From: Nematopogon swammerdamellus | Lineage: Eukaryota > Arthropoda > Insecta > Lepidoptera > Adelidae | Length of the DNA stretch: 64,000 nt | Assembly: GCA_946902875.1 (NCBI GenBank) | Contig: OX336343.1 | Span: 22,677,596-22,741,595, forward strand | Reading direction: 5' to 3' | In this document: positions 21,521-32,226 of the stretch, piece by piece | Numbering within the stretch: the stretch's first letter is position 1 | How the letters are laid out: each line of letters starts with the position of its first letter | Program-made: the position numbers and the translations under genes | Notes under the pieces: model-generated | The model's database searches: none | What the model was told of the DNA's origin: nothing | What the model saw: the letters and a program-made list of their open reading frames with translations, nothing else

Positions 21521-21716
21521 TGATGTCAGCCCATAACACCGGGTGAACTAGGTGCCATGTCAGTGCTTTTCCTCATTTCATGTCGGCTACACTGAACTGG
21601 ACGGGAAACACGAGCTATTTACATAGCCGTTTCGACCAACGTATCATTCAGTGCGGTGGTAGAAATCCGGCCGGGAAAAACCCTACCACCTAGTAAGGTA
21701 AGAATGGAATGAGGCG
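21521..21716 (-). repeat. SINE family C, 3' half
   Basis: Reverse copy starting tgatgtcagcccataacacc and ending at the taccacctagtaagg block. Nested in the 2.29-kb TIR element. Confidence 0.83.
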
Positions 21717-21971
21717 CAACCTCTCGAAATGAACAGTCCAATGCATTAAAATGTAGAACCGGACTCACTGGACTTCAGCCTCTTAATGCCAAACCCAGAA
21801 AACAAAAAAATATACTAAAAGTATTGTTTATGATCGCAGATGGCCAAACCATAAAACAAGTTTAGATTTTATCGTAGCACATCACTATTACATTATATAA
21901 GGCAACATTATTTTGCAAAGTGACATTAGCTACTGTCAGTTTACTTCGTCTGATTAAAAATACGACTTTAG

Positions 21972-22854
21972 GTACCTAGTCCCATTAGCATAGCCTACAC
22001 TATAGGTACCTACTACACCAGTAAACGTAGCCACATGTTCTATCGATTGCCCTTGTTTAAATACATTATGCACTAGCGTCGTCGATCGTCGAAGTGTTGT
22101 CACTGAGTATAATAAACATTTAAGATTGGCTCCAAAGGACATGGCATCCAGAGCCGTAAAGTTAAAAAAAAAACGCTCATGCTTCTTGCAAGAATCAAGA
22201 TAATGTTGTCACTCAAACCACAGAATGCTTAAACTATGACTGCTGTGATAGCAGCTCTCGATTGCCGTGAACGGTTATATTCTCTTTGCCGTGACCTTTA
22301 GTTGTGCCCGCTTCTCCGCCTTCAGCTGATTCGAGAGATTACGCGCGCGTGCCATCTGGGAGTCAAAGGGTCTGTCGGTCGTGTCCTCATGTTCCTGGAA
22401 TTTTCTATCACTGAAAGATAACACTGTATTCAAATAAAGAATTTGTAGTTCGGTGATCTGTCAAATGGCCAATTGCGTTAATAAATTTCGCAAGATTTGT
22501 CTCACTCTTGCACGCGGGTTAGGTCAGCGAGCGAGCGAGACAGCCGAACGGCCCTGCGCAAGTGGAACGCATATCGCTGCGGTACGTTTGAACTGAGTGC
22601 TGCCAACAGCTAACCAAACAGGACCAAAGCGGTGGTGACGCTACAATTTTAAACCTGTGAGATCACCGGTGGTCACGCTCCGATAAACTCAATAAATTAT
22701 TATTTACTTACATCTAATAATTCAGTTTTAGAGATATCATAAATAGATGGCGTCAAATTTATGGAGATCTGCATCTATCTTTGTGCTTATTTTAAGACCA
22801 TTAGCCGAAGTTTCTAACCCAGCCAGACGTAGGTAGGTTTTTATGTATGTATGT
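21972..22854. other. No gene seen
   Basis: Includes a GC-rich piece (22500-22560) with GCGAGCGAGCGAG. I find no repeat family or ORF I can support. Confidence 0.5.
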
Positions 22855-23256
22855 AATCCGGTATGGGTGGCTGAGTCGGAGGGGCCAAGGCACATGCTCT
22901 AACCAGCCAATATCACCTCCGAGAAGGTAGGTGCCATACCGGAGACTTCCCTGGATTGCTGGCTATACTGGACTAGAGGAGAACACAACCGAGGTTGCTT
23001 GCGGCCATCTTACATTCAGTACGGTGGTACCAACCCAGTCGGCTACAATTAGAGCCTACCACCTAGTAAGGGGCAAGGGAAGGGACCTACAGTTTTACAC
23101 CGGTTCCGAACGGTGAAGCAGCGGGTGTAGGTACAAGGTTGTATGCACGTAAATTTTTTCGTCAGAAAAAACTCATTGGTACACGCCGACCGGATTCGAA
23201 CCTCGCACCTCCCGCATGAGAAGCCGATGCCCAAACCACTCGGCCACCCGCCGCTT
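22855..23256 (-). repeat. SINE family B, full length
   Basis: Reverse copy from gtaatccggtatgggtgg to the head, with B box complement ggattcgaacc near 23190 and A box complement ccactcggcca near 23236. The (GTAT)n run at its left is its tail side. Confidence 0.88.
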
Positions 23257-24057
23257 AAGGTAGGTAGCTACCTAGTCGATTAAAATGACGCCAAATGAAT
23301 GTGGAGCATAGTGGTTACGTCAAACCTACAAAACATTCATTATTATAGTTGATCTACGTCAGCCACGAGACGTCAGCCCATGAATAATGCAAACAGCAAA
23401 TATCGTAACAATTTTGTCTTCGACACCTCCGTCTGATTTCATTCGCACGTATTACTTGTCTATTGCTGGTTTGCCGCTACCTCAGCCCGCGCTTCCGCAC
23501 ATCGCGCCTCACGCCACACCCGCTGACGCCTAGCTCAGTAGCGTTAGTATCGCTGTCGCGTAGCCAAAGAATATAATACCGCGTAGCCACGCCCGTATTA
23601 TATCTGTAATTGAGCTACCTACCCCTCGCGCGTGTACGAATTTTGTTTTTTTTTTGCGTTATTTGTTTTATTACTAACATTTGTTGTGTTCAAATGCCAA
23701 TACGAGTAAAAAAAGGAATAGTAATATGACTATGACGTGTGCGTTAGCTTCACTAGTCATGTCACTTAATTACGTAGAATTATTATTACATGATAGTACA
23801 TATTAATTCTATGCCTGAAATACGAAGTAACGACAGTTCAGTTTAACACCTGGTGGCGGGAGCATTCGTCTATCCGACTTTTTTGTCGACGGTACCGATA
23901 GCTGTTACGTCATACATATTACATAACCGTCAGCGGTGGCATACTGGAACCAGACGACTAATAGGTAGGTACCTAGGTACCTCATACTCGAGTGAATGGC
24001 ATGCAAGTCTCCCCATAATTATTTATTACAAATTAATTGTTTAGGTATTATGTTTTT
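23257..24057. other. No gene seen
   Basis: Mixed composition with a T-run at 23645. No family or domain recognised. Confidence 0.5.
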
Positions 24058-24447
24058 TAAGAAAACTGACACGGTTGGCTAGAATGGCTGCTACATCATC
24101 ATCAATCAACCTACAACATCCGTGATGTCAGCCCATAACAACTTGGTGAACTAGGTGCCATGTCAGTGCTTCCCTTAGGTCGTGCCGGCTACACTAAAAC
24201 TGGATGGAAAACACGAAATTTTCGACCGACCTTTGATTCGGTGCGGTGGTACCAACCCGGGCGGGTTAAACCCCACAACATAGGTTGCAAGGTAAGAAGG
24301 GAAGAAGGGACCTACAGTTTTACGTGGAATCTGAACCGCTGTCAGCCCCCAACGGTCGAACGTTCACCCATCCAAGTTGTGACCTCGCCCATGTGCGCTT
24401 ATGATCACGATCGACAGTCGACCGATCGCACCACTGAACGCTGGCGA
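24058..24447 (-). repeat. SINE family C, full length
   Basis: Reverse copy from actgacacggttggc to ccactgaacgctgg, with a ctacatcatcatcaatc insertion in the 3' end. Confidence 0.87.
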
Positions 24448-24475
24448 TAAATTGTTTATTACAAGTAGATAATGT

Positions 24476-24826
24476 AGTTTTTAGGGTTCCGTATCCGGTA
24501 CGGGACCCTCTACGCCGTATGTCTGTCTGTCTGTCCGAGGGCTGTATCTCTTGAACCGTAATGGGTAGCCCGTTGAAATTTTCACAGAATATGTGTTATT
24601 TATTATGGCCGATATTAACAACAAATAATAAAAATAAGAAAAAAAGTAAAAAATTTACGGGGGTTCCCATAGAAGAAACTAAAGAGTATTTCATTTTAAC
24701 TAATCATGAATTTTAACTAATATGAAGCATTTCATAAACGCGCCATAGATGGCGTGAGTGGCGCTGAACATGGCGATACGGAACCCTCGGTGCGCGATTT
24801 CGACTCGCACTTGGTTGGTTTTATTT
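24476..24826 (-). repeat. Family A repeat
   Basis: Reverse copy, agggttccgtatccggtac to actcgcacttggttgg. Confidence 0.87.
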
Positions 24827-24968
24827 TTGTATTCATTCATACTAAAGTCACCTTGCCACATTAGCCTTTACAAATCGTATGCTTCCGACATACAGACCTA
24901 CCAATTACCAATGATACGTCATTGCCAATTACGTGTTTATTCATAATTTCCATTGTGAAACCAACTAA

Positions 24969-25200
24969 TGATATACATACATACATACATACATACATAC
25001 ATACATACATAGCGTCACGCCTGTTTTCCGGTGGGGTAGGCAGAGACAACGGATCTCCACGTGCCACGACACTGACACACTTCTGCCGCCTCTTCCACTC
25101 TCATACATAATGTTCTTCATGCATACTCGTCGGTTACGGGTATGCGAGTATGTGCTCAAAACTTGAAACTTTTTGAGCACATGCCCGATCGACCCCTGTA
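24969..25200 (-). pseudogene. LINE 3' end with (GTAT)n tail, fragment
   Basis: Reverse copy of the last part of the ORF at 29836-30462 (cgtcacgcctgtttt, ccacgtgccacgac, cgcctcttccactctcat). An (ACAT)n run at 24969-25012 is its tail. The minus frame shows GHVLKK and TRNRRVCMKN in different frames, with a small insertion near 25135-25175 that repeats tatgcgagta. Confidence 0.78.
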
Positions 25201-25486
25201 CCGGCGTAACAAACTCGCCGATGCATTGCGCCGATGTGAGTGAGAAAAAGATCTCACTCAACCGATCAGAAGGCTTTCGGTGAGGCATCCGACCCGGCTA
25301 TTGGTTGAAATATGCGAGTATTCGTGTGAGCTAGCGAGTGAGTTTACGCCGGTAGACCCCCTGGTCTAGGTACTAATGATGTTTCACATAAAAATAATAC
25401 TGTGTTACGTACTCGTATGTTAAAATCGATACTCCATACCATTCTTGTTTCTCCATACTGGCACAAAAGACAGATTATATCCTTAC

Positions 25487-25706
25487 CTATAATAAAATCC
25501 AACGTCTGCTTTCTGTCTGAGTGTCTGTCTGTCCGCTTATAACTCGAGAACCACTGAACCGATTTTATTAAAACAAAATTCTACGGATAGCTTGATTCTT
25601 CCCATCAACTATAGGCTACTTACTATCACGCTAAATAGCTTATGAGGTTAGCAGTGAAGTGAAATATGAGAGCGGGCGGAGCCGCGGGCACAGCTTGTTA
25701 TAATAT
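25487..25706 (+). repeat. Repeat ending in gccgcgggcacagctt (family I)
   Basis: Starts cctataataaaatccaacg, has tataactcgagaaccactg and ends gcggagccgcgggcacagc. Related ends occur at 34922, 39395, 53358 and 55757 (gcgggcaaaagctagt). A CTAGT end is compatible with non-autonomous Helitrons, but I did not find a proven hairpin. Confidence 0.6.
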
Positions 25707-25934
25707 GATTTACTGCAGTCGAAGTATAGGTACTAAAACCATTGAGATATTGAGGTCATGACATGACTGTGTCAAATTATTGTAAGACGGAATGATGATG
25801 ATGACTTGACATTTAAATAGCTTATGCAAGTAGGTTACATATTTCTGCTTGAGTCTTCACTTTGTTATATTCTCAATTTCGGTTTCAACGTGCGAATGTA
25901 AAAGTGAAAAAAAAAGACAATTTAGTATTTACTA

Positions 25935-26095
25935 CATACATACATACATAGCGTCACGCCTGTTTCGCAGTGGGGTAGGCAGATACAACGTATCTCCACT
26001 TGCCACGATCCTGACACACCTCTGCCGCCTCTTCCACTCTCATAATGTTCTTCATCAATGCACGTCGGTTACGGGTACTACGCACTGGATCTTTT
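25935..26095 (-). pseudogene. LINE 3' end with tail, fragment
   Basis: Second reverse copy of the 29836-30462 LINE tail, with a short (ACAT)n tail at the left. Confidence 0.75.
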
Positions 26096-26215
26096 TAAAA
26101 GACAATTTACTGTTCTTAAAAGTCACAGAACAACGATCGAGCCACACCGCCCGCGACGGCGGCGGGCAAAACTGGTCTGGTTCAAAGCGCCTTGGTAAAA
26201 GTACATTCGAATCTT

Positions 26216-26581
26216 ACTCTTGGCGTAAATTACATACATACACACATACATATCACACACGCTGAATCCCGAAAATCGGGGTAAGCAGAGTAATCGGTGT
26301 TGTGCGGCTCTGGTAAATTACAGCACAACACCGACCACCACGTTTCGCAAAGTATTCGAACAAGATTCAATCGATCAAGCAGCAAGTAAGGCACGAAGAC
26401 CCACCTGCTGCATGACTCGGTGGAAGAACCGTGCCAAGGTGAGAGGTGGCGATCCTGTAGCCCTTTAGCACGGCTTCTCGTCCTTATCCCTCAGTCGCCT
26501 TTTACGACATGCATGGGGAGAGATGCAGTGGGGATATTCTTTTTAAGTACCGGCCCCACACGGTACTCTTGGCGTAAATTA
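26216..26581 (-). mobile_element. Family D retroposon with a perfect 17-bp target duplication
   Basis: The element (26233-26564) is flanked by ACTCTTGGCGTAAATTA at 26216-26232 and 26565-26581. It lies in reverse: its (GTAT)n-like tail is at the left and the tagccccactg-like start (atatccccactg) at the right. A long duplication and a simple-repeat tail show insertion by target-primed reverse transcription. No ORF, so it depends on a LINE. Confidence 0.88.
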
Positions 26582-26636
26582 TGAACAATGTTGTAAATAT
26601 AAAACATTACTTATACATACGACTCTAAAACATCCA

Positions 26637-26747
26637 AAGGTTGACTGGGAGAAATTCCTGTAAGGGATAAGTCCGCCTTTGCCCCTCATGTAAATTACTT
26701 ATCGTTTGTTACTGTAAAATGTTTTGGAGCAATAAAGAATAGAATAG
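26637..26747 (+). repeat. LINE 3' end (AAGTCCGCCTTTG type)
   Basis: Contains ggttgactgggagaaattcc, aagtccgcctttgcc and ends caataaagaatagaatag. It is a 3' UTR end seen commonly in moth non-LTR elements. Confidence 0.65.
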
Positions 26748-26749
26748 AA

Positions 26750-26868
26750 TAGAAACTCTTTATTGCACACAATGGAAAGAAGAACAGTACACGAGTAGAA
26801 CAAACCAATAAGTGCGCAAAGGCGGACTTATCACTGCAAGTGATTTCTTCCAGTCAACCTCTATAAAG
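26750..26868 (-). repeat. LINE 3' end, inverted partner
   Basis: Starts aactctttattgcacac and continues gcgcaaaggcggacttatc and ttccagtcaacc: the same family in reverse, tail to tail with the copy at 26637-26747. Confidence 0.65.
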
Positions 26869-27935
26869 TATTTCTATATATCTATCTATCTATGTACTTA
26901 TAAAAAGAAAATAAATTTGACGAGAGCACCTAATATTTGAAATGTTGCCAAAGTTTACCAAAGCGCGAATACTAAGAACGAAAGAAATGCGCTTTCAAAA
27001 CACAAGAGCACCCGCCCGGTGCGGCGGAGACGCAGCAGTTTCCACGAAACTAACAGCGTGGAGAGAAATCTTAGAATGTTCTTCGCAGTGAAATTCCTCG
27101 AAGACTGTATCGAGTCTGGTTGGAGAGCAAGGAACTTGGAAGCTTGTGGTATCTCTGTATCCATTAACTGTATACACCTATGTACTGGCCTGGCCTACCT
27201 CCGACACTTCATACTCGTAGCTCCAGCTGAACAACCTAAGATAACAGTTTGAATTATTTTAAATGTTAAATTATATTTATTTATTTATTTGTAAAATAAA
27301 TCAACAGCAATATATCAAATTGAAAAAATATTAAAACCGACTTCAAAAATGTATGAAACAAAAAAAAATCCAACCCTAGAGTTGAGGCTGACGTAATCAA
27401 TTTCAAAACGGATATATCTAACGCGTTAATTGCATATTCTCGCGCAATGTGTCGAGATCTATCACATAAAGTATTTATTTATGGCATTATCCGCGTCCAT
27501 GCCATTTTCGCTTTTACCACATCCCAATGGGAATAGTTTGTAAAGAATTCGTCACCGCAACCTTTTGTATCCAATGCATTTAATGATGTGTAATAAATAA
27601 ATAAAGGATCGGAATAGGTAGAGTATAAATACCTAATGTTGGGAAGAAGACACTCTCGGGAATTTTAAAAAATTCCCGAGAGTTTCAGAATTTAAAAAAA
27701 TATTTCCTGGTAGGTATTAATTAACCTAGTCAGTAACTTTTAAGTTTTGACACTTGTAACATGCTGGTAATCAAATGTAACCTATAATAAATAATATTTA
27801 CATTCTTTCAATTTTTTTTTATGTAATCCGGTATGGGTAGCTGCACCGCAAGTAATTAATTTAATTTCATTTATTTCATTTCATCTATTCATTACCGTCT
27901 TATGTACCATCGGTACACTTACTGTAATATATATA
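26869..27935. other. No gene supported
   Basis: Has a 77-codon + ORF (27019-27252) without a domain, and 27310-27390 shares aatcgaaccctagagttga-like sequence with the hAT-like element at 16440. Near 27650 a small inverted repeat ctctcgggaattttaaaaa/aattcccgagag is seen. Confidence 0.45.
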
Positions 27936-28321
27936 TTTTTTTTTTATGGAAACTGACACGGTTGGCTACATCACCTACAACGTCCGTGATGTCAGCCCAT
28001 AACACCGGGTGAACTAGGTGCCATGTTAGTGCTTCCCCCTTTGATCGTGCCGGCTACGCTCAACTGGTCGGAAAACACAAACTATTTACATAGCCGTTTT
28101 GACCGACGTTTCATTCAGTGCGGTTGCACCAATCCGGGCGGGTTAAACCTTACCACCAAGTAAGATTAGGAGGGAAGGGACCTACAGTTTTACGAGGAAT
28201 CCGAACCTCGGTCAGCCTCCAACGGTCAGCGGTCACCCATCCAAGTACTGACCGCACCCAGCGTTGCTTAACATTCAATAGCGACAGTTGACTGTCTGCA
28301 CCACTGAGCTATCGAGGCTGA
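27936..28321 (-). repeat. SINE family C, full length
   Basis: Reverse copy, T-run and actgacacggttggctac to gctatcgaggctga. Very similar to the 9269 copy, including ttgatcgtgccggctac. Confidence 0.88.
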
Positions 28322-28635
28322 ATTTCGAATAACACATCAGCTTTGTAAAATAGAATTATCTCACAAACAGTGTCAATCATTTAGAGGTAGTAAAATTTAT
28401 GTTTCAAACGGAAGTAACATATTAATTAGGTATTTTGCATTGACTTGTATTTTGCCTGCTCATTTAATTGATCATATCCGAAACGGTTTTCATTGAAATT
28501 TTCTGACTTCAGTCATGCATGAATGACCTGTTATTTATTACCCTACAATTTAATTGGTGCATCCTGCCTGCCTGAACGACAATATACCTACCTATCAGTT
28601 AGATTTAAATCATTCAACATCGGAAGTACACTTGC
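28322..28635. other. No feature seen
   Basis: AT-rich, no ORF of interest. Confidence 0.5.
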
Positions 28636-28735
28636 CGGCACGTAACTTGGCCTCTGTGCGAGCGGGACAGCGTTATACCAACGATCGCATGCGTATAACG
28701 CCGTCCCTCTCGCACAGAGGCCAAGTTACGTGCCG
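28636..28735. repeat. 100-bp pre-miRNA-like hairpin
   Basis: Left arm 28636-28678 starts CGGCACGTAACTTGGCC; the right arm (28693-28735) is its complement with two mismatches in 43. The loop is 14 nt. It could be a small foldback MITE, a hairpin small-RNA source or both. No target duplication was clear. Confidence 0.8.
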
Positions 28736-28802
28736 TCTACTCTACCTATACGCTTTTGAAAATATCCGGTAGGTACTGCCGTGACGAGCATAGCAATAAT
28801 AT

Positions 28803-29075
28803 TACATACATACATTCATACTGGAATATATTATACAAAGTAATCGGTGATGTGCTGCAACAACACTAACCACCACGTTTAGGAAATATTCGGACAAGAT
28901 ATCTATCAAGCAGCATGTAAGGCACGAAGACTCACCCGCTGCATGACTCGGTGTAAGAACCATGCCAAAGTGAGAGGTGGTTTCCTGTCGCCCTTTAGTA
29001 TGGCATCTGATCATTATCCCGGGGAGAGATGCAGTGGGGATATTCTTTTTAAATACCGGTCCCACACGTTACATA
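28803..29075 (-). repeat. Family D retroposon
   Basis: Reverse copy with tail (acatacatacattc) at left and accggtcccacacg at right; internal deletions. Confidence 0.78.
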
Positions 29076-29423
29076 GCAATGATCTTTTATTAATTATTTG
29101 TGGTCATCATTAGGATTGAATTAAAACGAACTAGTTTAATTATTTCGTAAATATTCACTTGTACACACAAAGAATTTTGAATCAGCTAGATACCTACTCT
29201 CCCTCTTCGCTCTCCTATTATAGATTTACATAGTTTTATTTACCGTTCTTTGTAAATACATATACTTATCTGTGGGAATTGTAAATTTAAGTATCTGTGG
29301 GAAATTAGATATCGGAATCATTAACAATATGTTTATTGTATTTATCAAAGGCAAATGGTACACAAATATAAACAAGAATAATGAATGAAGAAAGAGTTAA
29401 TTTCCACCTCCGCACCACGCGCA
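29076..29423. other. AT-rich, no feature seen
   Basis: No repeat match or ORF. Confidence 0.55.
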
Positions 29424-29458
29424 CTGGGCAAGGATTGCATGATGCAATCCTTGCCCAG
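29424..29458. repeat. Perfect palindrome, 17-bp arms and a 1-nt centre
   Basis: CTGGGCAAGGATTGCAT, a single g, then its exact complement. Confidence 0.9.
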
Positions 29459-29489
29459 CAATTTGCATCCCTACCTACACGAAGTAACT

Positions 29490-29680
29490 ATTAAGTAATC
29501 TGTGCCTACACGCTGGATTTACCGCAAATGTGTACAAATCGATTCTGCAGATCTTTCCTCTACAGAACCGGAACTCTGCAGGCCGGCATGGCATTCGCAA
29601 CACCCGCGTACGACCGAATGTCCAGGGGCGTCGTTAGACACCTTATGGGCGGCTCGGCGTCATATGTCACGCCATCAATA
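29490..29680 (+). pseudogene. LINE 3'-terminal fragment with the uninterrupted site of the 5219 insertion
   Basis: Reads cgattctgcagatctttcc where the 5-kb copy is split by the foldback. Continues with gcaggccggcatggcattcg, also seen at 48325. Too degraded to encode the tail. Confidence 0.65.
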
Positions 29681-29835
29681 AAAAAAAATAAAAAAAAACA
29701 TGACAGTTTGCTATCATGTACTTACCTACTGAAATCATCCCTGTTTTGCTTGGAGCGTTTTTCCAAAATAACAGGGTCGCTCATCCGGTAGTTCAGACTG
29801 TTTTACTATAAGTATCACGGATATATCTGGGGAAT

Positions 29836-30462
29836 ATGTTCACGCGTGATGGAAAATGTGAAGGAGATGTAGAAAAGAGAGTGAAAGCCGGCAACCAAGT
29901 GAATGGGGCGTTGCACGCTATTATGAGCAGCCAAAGCATGTCAACTAGGGCACGTTTGGCTGTCCATGGTGGAGTGCTGGCCCCTACACTTATGTACGGG
30001 AGTGAAAGTTTGGCATGGCAAACGAAGCATGAAAGCAGGATTAATGCTGTGGAAATGCGCGCGTTGAGGAGTATGCGAGGGAGTATGTGCGGAGTTACAA
30101 TGAAAGATAGATTGAGAAATAGTGTAGTGCGAGAGCGCTGTGGGTTGAAAGAAGATATAGTGACAAGGATTGAGAAACGGATGCTTCGGTGGTTCGGTCA
30201 TGTTGGAAGAATGGATGATAGGAGACTAACGAAAGAAATTTATGAAGCAAATGTGAGTGGAAGAGTCGGGAAGGGTCGCCCTAGACGCACGTACCTGGAC
30301 CAGATCGGGCATGTGCTCAAAAAGGGGCAAGTGCTTAGTACCCGTAACCGACGAGCATGCATGAAGAACATTATGGGAGTGGAAGAGGCGGCAGAGGTGT
30401 GTCAGGATCGTGGCACGTGGAGATCCGTTGTCTCTGCCTACCCCACCGGGAAACAGGGGTGA
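29836..30462 (+). CDS. LINE reverse transcriptase C-terminal fragment (208 codons)
   Basis: An uninterrupted frame with LAPTLMYGSESLAW, ALRSMRG, RMLRWFGHVGRMDD and GKGRPRRTYLDQI, ending VVSAYPTGKQG and TGA. These are the thumb/C-terminal signatures of a non-LTR reverse transcriptase (LLYGSE-type, then the RWFGHV and GRPRR blocks). The catalytic domain is absent, so this is a 5'-truncated copy, as target-primed reverse transcription produces. The listed start is an arbitrary in-frame start. A (GTAT)n tail follows at 30465-30478. Copies of its end lie at 24969 and 25935. The clade (RTE-like or other) is not certain. Confidence 0.85.
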   Translation: MFTRDGKCEGDVEKRVKAGNQVNGALHAIMSSQSMSTRARLAVHGGVLAPTLMYGSESLAWQTKHESRINAVEMRALRSMRGSMCGVTMKDRLRNSVVRERCGLKEDIVTRIEKRMLRWFGHVGRMDDRRLTKEIYEANVSGRVGKGRPRRTYLDQIGHVLKKGQVLSTRNRRACMKNIMGVEEAAEVCQDRGTWRSVVSAYPTGKQG

Positions 30463-30508
30463 CGTATGTATGTATGTATCACGGATATCACAAAACAACA
30501 AATACAAG

Positions 30509-31008
30509 AAGCGGCGTGTGGCCGAGTGGGTTGGGCATCGGCTTCTCATGCGAGAGGTCCGAAGTTAGAATCCTTTTTTTTTTTTTTTTTTTTTTATGGA
30601 ACCTGACACGGTTGGCTACATCACCTACAACATCCGTGATGTCAGCCCATAACACAGGGTGAACTAGGTTAGAACTAATCCTGTCGGCGTGTACCAATAG
30701 TTTTTTCTACGAAACAATTTACTTGCATATCTACACCTGATGCTTCACCGTTCGGAACCGGTGTAAAACTGTAGATCTAACTAGGTGGTAGGCTCGAATT
30801 GTAGTCGACTGGGTTGGTACCACCGTACTGAATGTAAGATGGCCGCATAGCAGCCTCGGTTGTGTTCTCCTCTAGTCCATTATGGCCAGCAATCCATGGA
30901 AGTCTCCGGTATGGCACCTACCTTCTCGGAGGTGATATTGGCTGGTCGGAGCATGTGCTTTTGCCCCTCCAACGCAGGCGCCCCTACTGGATTACATAAA
31001 AAAAAGCA
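30509..31008 (+). repeat. SINE family B, full length, split by SINE C
   Basis: Head gcgtgtggccgagtggg at the left, body from cctgtcggcgtgtacc to ggattacataaaaaaa at the right. The piece at 30571-30668 interrupts the B box region. ttagaa(..)tcc-type sequence on both sides may be a degenerate target duplication. Confidence 0.87.
30571..30668 (-). repeat. SINE family C 3' end, nested in SINE B
   Basis: A T-run, then acctgacacggttggc to aacacagggtgaactagg. Only about 95 bp of the 3' end, as expected of a 5'-truncated retroposition. Confidence 0.87.
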
Positions 31009-31015
31009 TTAGGTG

Positions 31016-31454
31016 GTACGCGGAATGCTGCGAGGTGGTACGCGAAAAAATTAAACATTATGCTCTACAAAATTTTATAAGCGGCAATAAAATTGCCTTA
31101 ATCCTAATTTAGAAAGTTTTGTTGATGAACATAAATATAATTTGAATTCTGATGTTCTTAGCGATATAAAAACTGACTGTCAAATGCTCATAGTGAGTTC
31201 CGAGGAATATTTTAAACAATACTTCTCAGAAGATCATTCGATAAGAAATAAATTTTTACATTCGTTCCTGAGATCACTTACATTCGAGGAAATAAATTCA
31301 TTAATTGAACTTTGGTGTGATGTTAACCTCCTAGATAAGAATGTAGATATAGAAGATAAATATTATTATTAGCTTCTTATAGGTATATAGGTGGTACGCC
31401 CGGCAAACATATTGGTTTTAGTGGTACGTGAAAAAAAAAGTTTGAGAACCCCTG
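31016..31454 (+). mobile_element. hAT transposon remnant with a transposase-like ORF
   Basis: The right end is GTTTGAGAACCCCTG (complement CAGGGGTTCTCAAAC), a common hAT terminus, and ggtggtacgc blocks lie near both sides. A 76-codon ORF (31142-31372) reads SSEEYFKQYFSED, then IRNKFLHSFLRSL and LTFEEINSLIEL, resembling the C-terminal region of hAT-derived ZBED/SCAND3-like proteins. The left terminus is missing, cut at the SINE B. Catalytic residues are not in this piece. Confidence 0.68.
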
Positions 31455-31867
31455 GTTTAGTGTATAATACAGTTCTGTAATCGGAGCAAGGTGGAGTGGA
31501 GTGTGTAAGTAAACAACTCTTGTGTTGTGTATAGATAACAAAAAAAATATTACCTGATGTATTTATCAGCACATTTTGTCCAGTCATCGTATTGATAGAA
31601 AAACAGGTTAGGACAAGCTACTATATAAAAATGGGTTTTTGATGACGTATTTTAAAAATATATTGTGCAAGACCGTTGCAACATTATAATGAAGAAAAAA
31701 TCCTTCCCACCACGGGCGTGCGTGCCCAGGATTTCTGTTCGTTTGGGGTTGGTTCAGATTTGATTAAAGGAAATTCCTATAATGGTACGAAAAAAATTCA
31801 AGGTGGTCGAATCTTTAATCCCTAGTTGATTGGCAAAAAAACCAATTGTTCCGGGGGGGTGGGGGAG
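31455..31867. other. No feature seen
   Basis: No ORF or family match. Confidence 0.5.
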
Positions 31868-32226
31868 GTGCCTCGATACCTCAGTGGTGCAGACCGTCGA
31901 CTGTCGCTATTGATTGTTAAGCAACGCTGGGCCGGCCAGTACTTGGATGGGTGACCGTTCGACCGTTGGAGGCTGACCGTGGTTCGGAATCTACGTAAAA
32001 CTGTAGGTCCCTTCCCTTCTTTCCTTACTAGGTGGTAGGGTTCAGCCCACCCGGGTTGGTGCCACCGCACTGAACGAAACGTCGGTCGAAACGGCTATGT
32101 AAATAAAGCCGGCGCGACTGCAGGGAAGCACTGACATGACACCTAGTTCACCCGGTGTTATCGGCTGACATCACGGATGTTGTAGGTGATGTAGCCAACA
32201 ACCGTGTCAGTTTCCATAAAAAAAAA
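31868..32226 (+). repeat. SINE family C, full length
   Basis: Head tgcctcgatacctcagtgg to gccaacaaccgtgtcag and an A-run, with a short deletion near aaataaagccgg. Confidence 0.86.

Larger units (their letters stand above)
19681..21971. mobile_element. 2.29-kb element with perfect 37-bp TIRs and internal tandem arrays
   Basis: The TIRs (19681-19717 and 21935-21971) start CTAAAGTCGTATTTTTAA and are identical over 37 bp. The inside has three triplicate arrays (20010-20460, 20461-20780, 20780-21100) and a truncated SINE C. A block ggcaacattattttgcaaag occurs at about 20440 and at the right end. No transposase ORF; the longest (107 aa, 20285-20608) lies in the arrays. No target duplication is clear, so the superfamily is unknown. 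Confidence 0.8.

Noticed and set aside
24969..25012. A CRISPR-like or functional array in the (ACAT)n runs
   Set aside because: Simple-repeat tails of LINE and family D retroposons; no spacers.
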